From Cymbidium sinense (Eukaryota; Streptophyta; Magnoliopsida; Asparagales; Orchidaceae), in the NCBI GenBank assembly GCA_021442155.1, contig CM038215.1, forward strand, positions 212,778,982 through 212,842,981: a stretch of 64,000 bases of DNA. The letters are read 5' to 3'. The position numbers and the translations under genes are program-made. Under the pieces are notes generated by a model, which was given only the letters and a program-made list of their open reading frames with translations, searched no databases and was not told the DNA's origin. Below, one piece after another: positions 59,380-64,000 of this stretch (the stretch's first letter is position 1; every line of letters starts with the position of its first letter).

Positions 59380-60540
59380 GTAATCGTACTCGTCGCCACT
59401 GTCCTCTTCCTCTTCTTCCTCCTCCTTCATGCATAATATTAGAGGGAAATCACATAAGGATGATATTGAGGTGATGTATGGAAGGAGACCTAGCTAAGAT
59501 ATGCAAAATTGTGATTCAGAAACATGTTCACCAGTGCAATGTTGAACTGGGCCATGTAAGAGAATTACATCGATTGTTGATCCATGTGATGGTCAAATTT
59601 GAGTTCTAGCATCTTCTGCCTATGGCTACTATTATCTACCGTATTCTGCAAGTCTGAGACCTGGCTGCTGATCTCCTGAACTTGCTTGGCCATGGATTTG
59701 GGAGTTTGAGATATAGATCAGGGAGGACCTGAACTCTCTCCCAATTCAAATCTATTCCCAAATTCCCCGATCACCCTCTTTGTTAGAGGAGCCTTCTAAA
59801 AGAGTACCTCCTCATTAGGCCCCCCTATCACACCCATCATTACACATATACCATAAATAAAAGAAGGGTGGCAGGACCCAACAATAGTGCTCCCCTTCAG
59901 CATATTACAAATTGAATTATAAATAACCTTCTCGATATTGATTGAGAACCCCTTCTAAATAGCAAAATTCAAAATAACTCTATCCTTGGTAACCTCATTA
60001 ATGTTACAAGAGGGCATAAGCCTAACAGAAATGAAATAGTGCCAAGCTTTAGAAGCGATTGTCATACCGGCAGTAGGAAAGTTGAAAATCCTTTCCTCTC
60101 ATCATTTCCATTGCACGCTTTCATTTTCACCACAAAGAAAAAGAATAATCTCATCAAAATTAGAATGATAATTATAGTAGGAGAGATATTGATCATACTG
60201 AATATTAGGGAGATCATAATATGCATTTATAGCATTATTGTTGTAACTTACCAGCTTTCCCCGGATGTATGCTTTATTATCATGATCATTCCATCCATTT
60301 ACAAAGAATTCACACACCGTTAGGACGATGCACAAATTATTATCATAGGACAATTTGTGCGACCTTCGCTCCATAGTTATCCCCTTCATACTACCATCGA
60401 GTTTCTAGAATCCCCTCTTTGGACTCAGGTGTTTGTGTAGGAGAGCATGCTGATACCGCTCCTCAATGTCGGCACTAACGATTGGCATCGTTGGATGCCC
60501 TCTTCTTTCCCACAACTCTTCTAAGAGGCATGATTAATAA
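59380..60540 (-). pseudogene. Antisense ORF with 'putative plant transposon protein' domain
   Basis: The minus-strand frame at 60389-60102 reads LCIVLTVCEFFVNGWND, YIRGKLVSYNNNAINAYYDL and FDEIILFLC. After a frameshift, 60060-59790 reads SKAWHYFISVRLMPSCNINEV and KGFSINIEKVIYNSI. This is the domain widely annotated in plants as 'putative plant transposon protein' (family: ...YAxxxxVRGxxVxF...IN.YYxL, then AKAWxxFxxxRLMPxxHxxxV and NVGxxI). A coiled Gln-rich tail continues to about 59450 and ends in an acidic/basic run. Its position antisense and downstream of Tat pol fits known antisense ORFs (as in Grande). The protein's function is unknown. Confidence 0.78.
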
Positions 60541-60634
60541 TGAAAATGGGAAAAATAGAAAGTGCTAGGAAAGAAAGGAAATTCTTAAAGGAAGGGATCG
60601 CTGAATAACAATTCTTAATAGCCTAGGCATCTAT

Positions 60635-61040
60635 TTATGGACCAGACAGTGGCGCCTAGACCTAGAGCCGAGGTGCTACCCTCTTGGGTTGCAGAACACG
60701 GCCTGAGCACGACAACCCCCACATGCAGCACCGAGGTGCTGGTCAGCTCATCCTATCGGGTACTATGTGGTCAAAAAGATAGAATTAATTATAATAAATT
60801 TTCATAATCGACATGTGCAAAAAGAGCACAGTGCTCTGATCTAACACCATGACACTCATTAAAATGAGACTGTCATTTCCCCTTCAAACTCACTACATGT
60901 TTGTCAGGAATCTTGGCCAGTGACGCAGTGCTACAAGATGGCGCCACAACATTGTTCAAACTATCAAATGACCAATAATGTTAGTGCCATGATGCTACAT
61001 ACACAGCACTGAGGCGTTGAGGCTCTAGCTCATCTGCCCC
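60635..61040. repeat. AGCACC/GGTGCT palindrome-word region, part 2
   Basis: Contains CAGCACCGAGGTGCTG (60726-60741, 7-bp perfect arms around GA), GCCGAGGTGCTACC (60667-60680), CAGTGCTACAAGATGGCGCCAC (about 60928), and ATGATGCTACATACACAGCACTGAGG. It lies just upstream, on the minus strand, of the antisense ORF start and before the tandem array. Confidence 0.6.
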
Positions 61041-61181
61041 CATGTCATGCCACATAAGCACTGGGCTCCATTATCAGACCGTGGCCGCATCTAAAATGAG
61101 AATTTTATGTATTTTTTATATAAAATTAAATCTTTTATCTATTTGTTATTGCAAACGCCACTATGTCTACCTAATATCTAG

Positions 61182-61660
61182 ACAACCCTAAATTTTGGCA
61201 TTCCAAAGGGATGTAAGCCCAGCCTCCTATTCGTTCACTATGTGAACATTTATTCATTCGTAATATGAACACCCCATAATTTGTTTTCCATGAGAACAAA
61301 TCTGTATCTATTTTCCATGAAGGGATGTAAGCCCATCATCCTATTCATTTACCATGTGAACATTTATTCATTCATAATGCGAACACCCCATAATTCATTC
61401 TCCATGCAAAGAAATCCATATCCGTTTTCCATGCAAACAACCTTAAATTTTGGCATTCCAAAGGGTTGCAAGCTTAACCTTATAGATTCATTCATAATGT
61501 GAATATTACATGTTTGCCAAGCAAACACCTTATAGGACAACCTTAATTTTGGCATTCCAAAGGGATGTAAGCTTAACCTTATAGATTCATTCATAATGTG
61601 AATATCTACATGTTTGCCATGCAAACACCTTATAATTTGTTCACCATGTGAACACTCTTG
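61182..61660 (+). repeat. Irregular tandem array built from short palindromes
   Basis: A header block ACAACCYTAAATTTTGGCAT then TCCAAAGGG recurs at about 61182, 61437 and 61537. The AAGGGATG word starts at 61206, 61320, 61461 and 61560 (intervals 114, 141 and 99). Between headers are palindromes around a central CAT/TAT/CAA: 61233-61247 (GTTCAC/GTGAAC), 61283-61297, 61424-61438, 61511-61527 and 61611-61627 (TGTTTGC/GCAAACA, perfect) and 61638-61654 (TGTTCAC/GTGAACA, perfect), with ATTCATAATGTGAAT-like units between. The open frames on both strands here are only products of the repetition. Confidence 0.85.
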
Positions 61661-61904
61661 CACTACTTACACTATAATCTTAAGTCAACTCGAGACACCT
61701 GAAACAAGGCAACCCATGGCTGCTAATCAGATTATCTAGACATTACATCTATGTCCCTCAGCTGTTGGTAGGCCAGAATAACATAATCTCGAGATAACAA
61801 AATCATGGGATCTTTATCGGGATTACACTCTTATTTCCTACAATCATATATTCCACACACACCTCTAAGACACAAATTGTACATCAGATATATATGTTTA
61901 TTTC

Positions 61905-61990
61905 CAACATTAATCGAGAGTGCTCTCTTATTATAGTAAGAGGGTAATGGACTATGAAGGCTTGCATCCATGGGAAGTAGAACCCAGATC
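61905..61990 (+). repeat. Short match to repeat family B
   Basis: ATTAATCGAGAGTGCTCTC, then ACTATGAAGGCTTGCATCCATGGGAAGTAGAA-like sequence, matching the core of the copies at 33.76-33.83 kb and 57.38-57.47 kb (inverted). The extent beyond this is unclear. Confidence 0.5.
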
Positions 61991-62142
61991 TAAACAAACC
62001 CTAACATAATGATTAGGGGAAATATAGTTTAATATATATCAATATATCTCATAAAAAATAATCTCACCCATCTCATAAAGATGGCAAAGCGCATCCTTGA
62101 AGGTGTTTTTTCCAAGCAATCACACCCAATTCAAGGAGTATG

Positions 62143-62188
62143 AACAATATGTTATCATGTTTTGTAACAATATGTTATCATGTTTTGT
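62143..62188. repeat. Perfect 23-bp tandem duplication
   Basis: AACAATATGTTATCATGTTT plus three bases, present twice without a mismatch at 62143-62165 and 62166-62188, indicating a recent duplication. Confidence 0.9.
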
Positions 62189-62810
62189 AAAAGTTAATTA
62201 TTTCTAGTTATTTTTAAGTTGCACGTAGGGGTTTTGATTAATGGGAGGAGTTTATAGTTATTTTTGTGTTCAAGTTGTTTATATTTAGATTGAGTAGACA
62301 ATTTAGTTTTCATAGGAGCCTAACGTTCAAGGCATTTCATCATAGAATACACAACAAAAAGAAACCTAAAAAAGTAGGTTATTTCTAATGGGCACATAAA
62401 ATAAATTAAATTAAATTAATTAAAATAGGCTAATGCTGTCTGGTACTACTGAACACCTCGAAAGGAAAAGAAAAATTGGCAGTCGAGCTCTGCCCTTATA
62501 CAGCTCGACCTAGAAATAAAAGTTTGATCTATGGTGGTCTTCTTCTATGACCGTCACCTTCTTCAAGGACTTTCATGGGCTTCATAGTGGACCACTGAGA
62601 CCATGCACTAGTAGGGTTAGCTCTTGATATTCTTATATCCCATAGATCCTAATCTAACTCTAGGCTCAAATTATATTTAAAATTCCAAAAATAAACTCCT
62701 AAACCTTGTAAAATAGATGTTAGGAAATACAAACAATACTCTAGCAGTTATATTTGCAAACATATGGGCTTAACATTAGTTACTTACCAAGCCAACTATC
62801 CTATTAGGCT
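62189..62810. other. Spacer without recognised features
   Basis: No ORF, repeat or structural signal recognised on either strand. Confidence 0.5.
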
Positions 62811-62814
62811 ATTG

Positions 62815-64000
62815 TTAACCTCACTTTTGGAGTGAGGATTGAGTCATCCTCTCTTAGATTTAAGAATTCTCTAGACACTTGAACTTCCCTAGTCATAGGA
62901 CACTTCTAGTGATCAAGGAAGCACTAAACCCATGCTTGGAGACTTAAGAAGGTATACCTCGAGCTTAGGTCATACCCTAGGCTAAATAGGTCCCACCTTT
63001 CCTATGGCTTAAACCATGACCCATGCTTGTCCACCCATCTAAAACAAATACCAAACCAATGCAATCAACATCAATTGAATTTTGTTTCATATTCAAGATC
63101 TAAGCCAAATTAATTTAACCTTAACCTAAATCAACCCTACAATCATCCTATGACTCAAGCCTATGCAATGGAACCAAATCCAATTGATCCTCACAAAAGC
63201 ACTCCAACTATTCAAATCTCTATTTCAAACCCTTCCGAGACCTACAATCAAATCAAACCATTCAAACCAATTGAATCTAATTAACCCAACCTAGCCCATT
63301 TGACCTAAAGGGTCTAAATGAGCCAAAATTCAATTGAATCCAAATCAGATGTAATCAAAGCCATCAATCAATCCTAAATTAATTATCAAACTCAATCCAA
63401 CCTAGTTCAACCCAATCCAACCCAATTGACCCATTTAGCCCAAATTGACCTGAAGGATCAAATTGATCTAAATCATTCCCAAATCCAAATCAATTCTAAT
63501 CAACACCTACAATCATCTTTAAATCATCAATCGAACCTAAACCAATCCCTTACCCAACCCAATTTGGCCAATTTGACCAAATTGGTCAACTTAGCCCATT
63601 TGACCCTTATGAACCTATATGAGTCAAAATCAAACCCACTTCAAATTAAACCAAATCAATTGAATCAAAATATCCCAAATGATCATTTGAACATGTCATG
63701 GGTCAACCTAACCCAATTTGACCCATATGGGTCAAATTGAGCCAAACCCATCCAAACCAAGCCCAAATCCAACCAAACTTGGCATGACCTATCCTTGAGT
63801 CTCCATGGGCTAGCCCAAATGAACACAACCCATACTTGGCCCAAATTAGGCCAAAACCCATTGGGTCAACCCCTCCAAATTGGATAAAATTTCCATTTGG
63901 ATGGTCTTACCTACCCCTTAACCCTTGGTAGCCACCCTAAGCTCAATTTGGACACTTGGACAACTAGCTAACTTGACCCAAAGTTGATTGTGTCAGCCAT
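62815..64000 (+). repeat. Dispersed repeat family A, copy 2, running off the window
   Basis: Co-linear with 30925-32170, starting with the same hairpin (CCTCACT...AGTGAGG at 62819-62837). It shares ACACTTCTAGTGATCAAG and GCCCATTTGACCTAAAGGG. Dense CAATTTGACC/GGTCAAATTG words; a 26-bp perfect palindrome is at 63714-63739. The Leu/Asn/Gln-rich frame at 63426-63740 is repeat-derived, not a gene. Confidence 0.75.
63714..63739. repeat. Perfect 26-bp palindrome
   Basis: 13-base arm CAATTTGACCCAT followed directly by its reverse complement, without a spacer. Confidence 0.95.

Larger units (their letters stand above)
50731..61660 (+). mobile_element. Large Tat-lineage Ty3/gypsy retrotransposon with antisense ORF and repeat-rich 3' region
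   Basis: Primer-binding-like site, gag (50.9-51.85 kb), protease (52.1 kb), RT (54.0-54.85 kb), RNase H (55.56-56.33 kb) and integrase (56.55-57.16 kb) run on the plus strand. The antisense 'putative plant transposon protein' ORF (60.54-59.38 kb) and a tandem-repeat zone follow. An antisense ORF downstream of pol and a hypervariable tandem-repeat 3' UTR are known Tat/Ogre/Grande features, which is why I join these parts. Nested inserts and an inverted repeat-B block interrupt it. All ORFs are broken. LTR limits are not defined. Confidence 0.7.

Noticed and set aside
61281..61663. Open frames on both strands over the palindromic array, with repeated 'NIHIMNESIRLSL'-type peptides
   Set aside because: The peptide repeats follow exactly from the DNA repeats, and both strands are open, so there is no sign of selection for protein.
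63426..63740. 104-codon Leu/Asn/Gln-rich frame
   Set aside because: Built from the CAATTTGACC-type words of repeat family A; not a gene.
1..64000. CRISPR arrays, operons, bacterial-type promoters, tRNA or rRNA genes, organelle DNA insertions
   Set aside because: The window is plant nuclear DNA. I found no regularly spaced identical repeats with unique spacers, no tRNA cloverleaf and no rRNA or plastid-like sequence by eye; a tRNAscan or BLAST run would be needed to be sure.

Overview
The window is AT-rich plant nuclear DNA. One recognisable cellular gene sits among densely nested, mostly decayed transposable elements. The gene is a split Enhancer-of-zeste histone methyltransferase of the SWINGER/EZA1 type. 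By recall its CXC and SET exons resemble monocot (rice-type) EZ1 more than Arabidopsis. With the low GC and the (TTG)n-tailed RTE LINEs, this suggests a non-grass monocot, but only tentatively.

Layout. 1-4.0 kb: minus-strand Ty3/gypsy (Tekay/Del-like) element, its RNase H region split by a 670-bp hAT-type MITE with a perfect 8-bp target duplication. 4.0-8.3 kb: LTR-like AT-rich DNA, a GC-richer promoter-like patch (5.92-6.44 kb), an RTE tail, then non-coding DNA. 8.33-16.56 kb (+): EZ gene, 13 recognisable exons. Its introns hold two RTE LINE tails and a hAT-like element, and its N-terminal exons are not visible. 16.6-19.6 kb: no gene. 19.6-23.85 kb (-): Tat/Retand-type gypsy pol remnant without gag. 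25.18-27.8 kb (-): RTE LINE with a damaged RT active site. 27.8-39.5 kb: AT-rich, no genes, with two dispersed non-coding repeat families, here called A and B. 39.5-44.4 and 45.07-49.48 kb (-): two L1-type LINEs with C-terminal RNase H.

50.7-61.7 kb looks like one large decayed Tat-lineage retrotransposon (+): PBS-like site, gag, protease, RT, RNase H, integrase, an antisense ORF with the 'putative plant transposon protein' domain, then a repeat-rich 3' region. It has been hit by a MITE-like element (itself hit by an RTE tail with a 16-bp target duplication), a hAT-like remnant, and possibly an inverted family-B copy. 61.2-61.65 kb is an irregular tandem array built from short palindromes whose arms differ in a compensated way. 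The window ends in a second copy of family A (62.81-64.0 kb), rich in TTGACC/GGTCAA words and perfect palindromes.

Nothing suggests a gene cluster or a new enzymatic system. The only likely functional protein is the PRC2 methyltransferase. The less familiar signals are the palindromic repeats at 58.3-61.65 kb, families A and B, and the antisense ORF in the Tat element. All similarity calls come from reading and recall, not from database searches.
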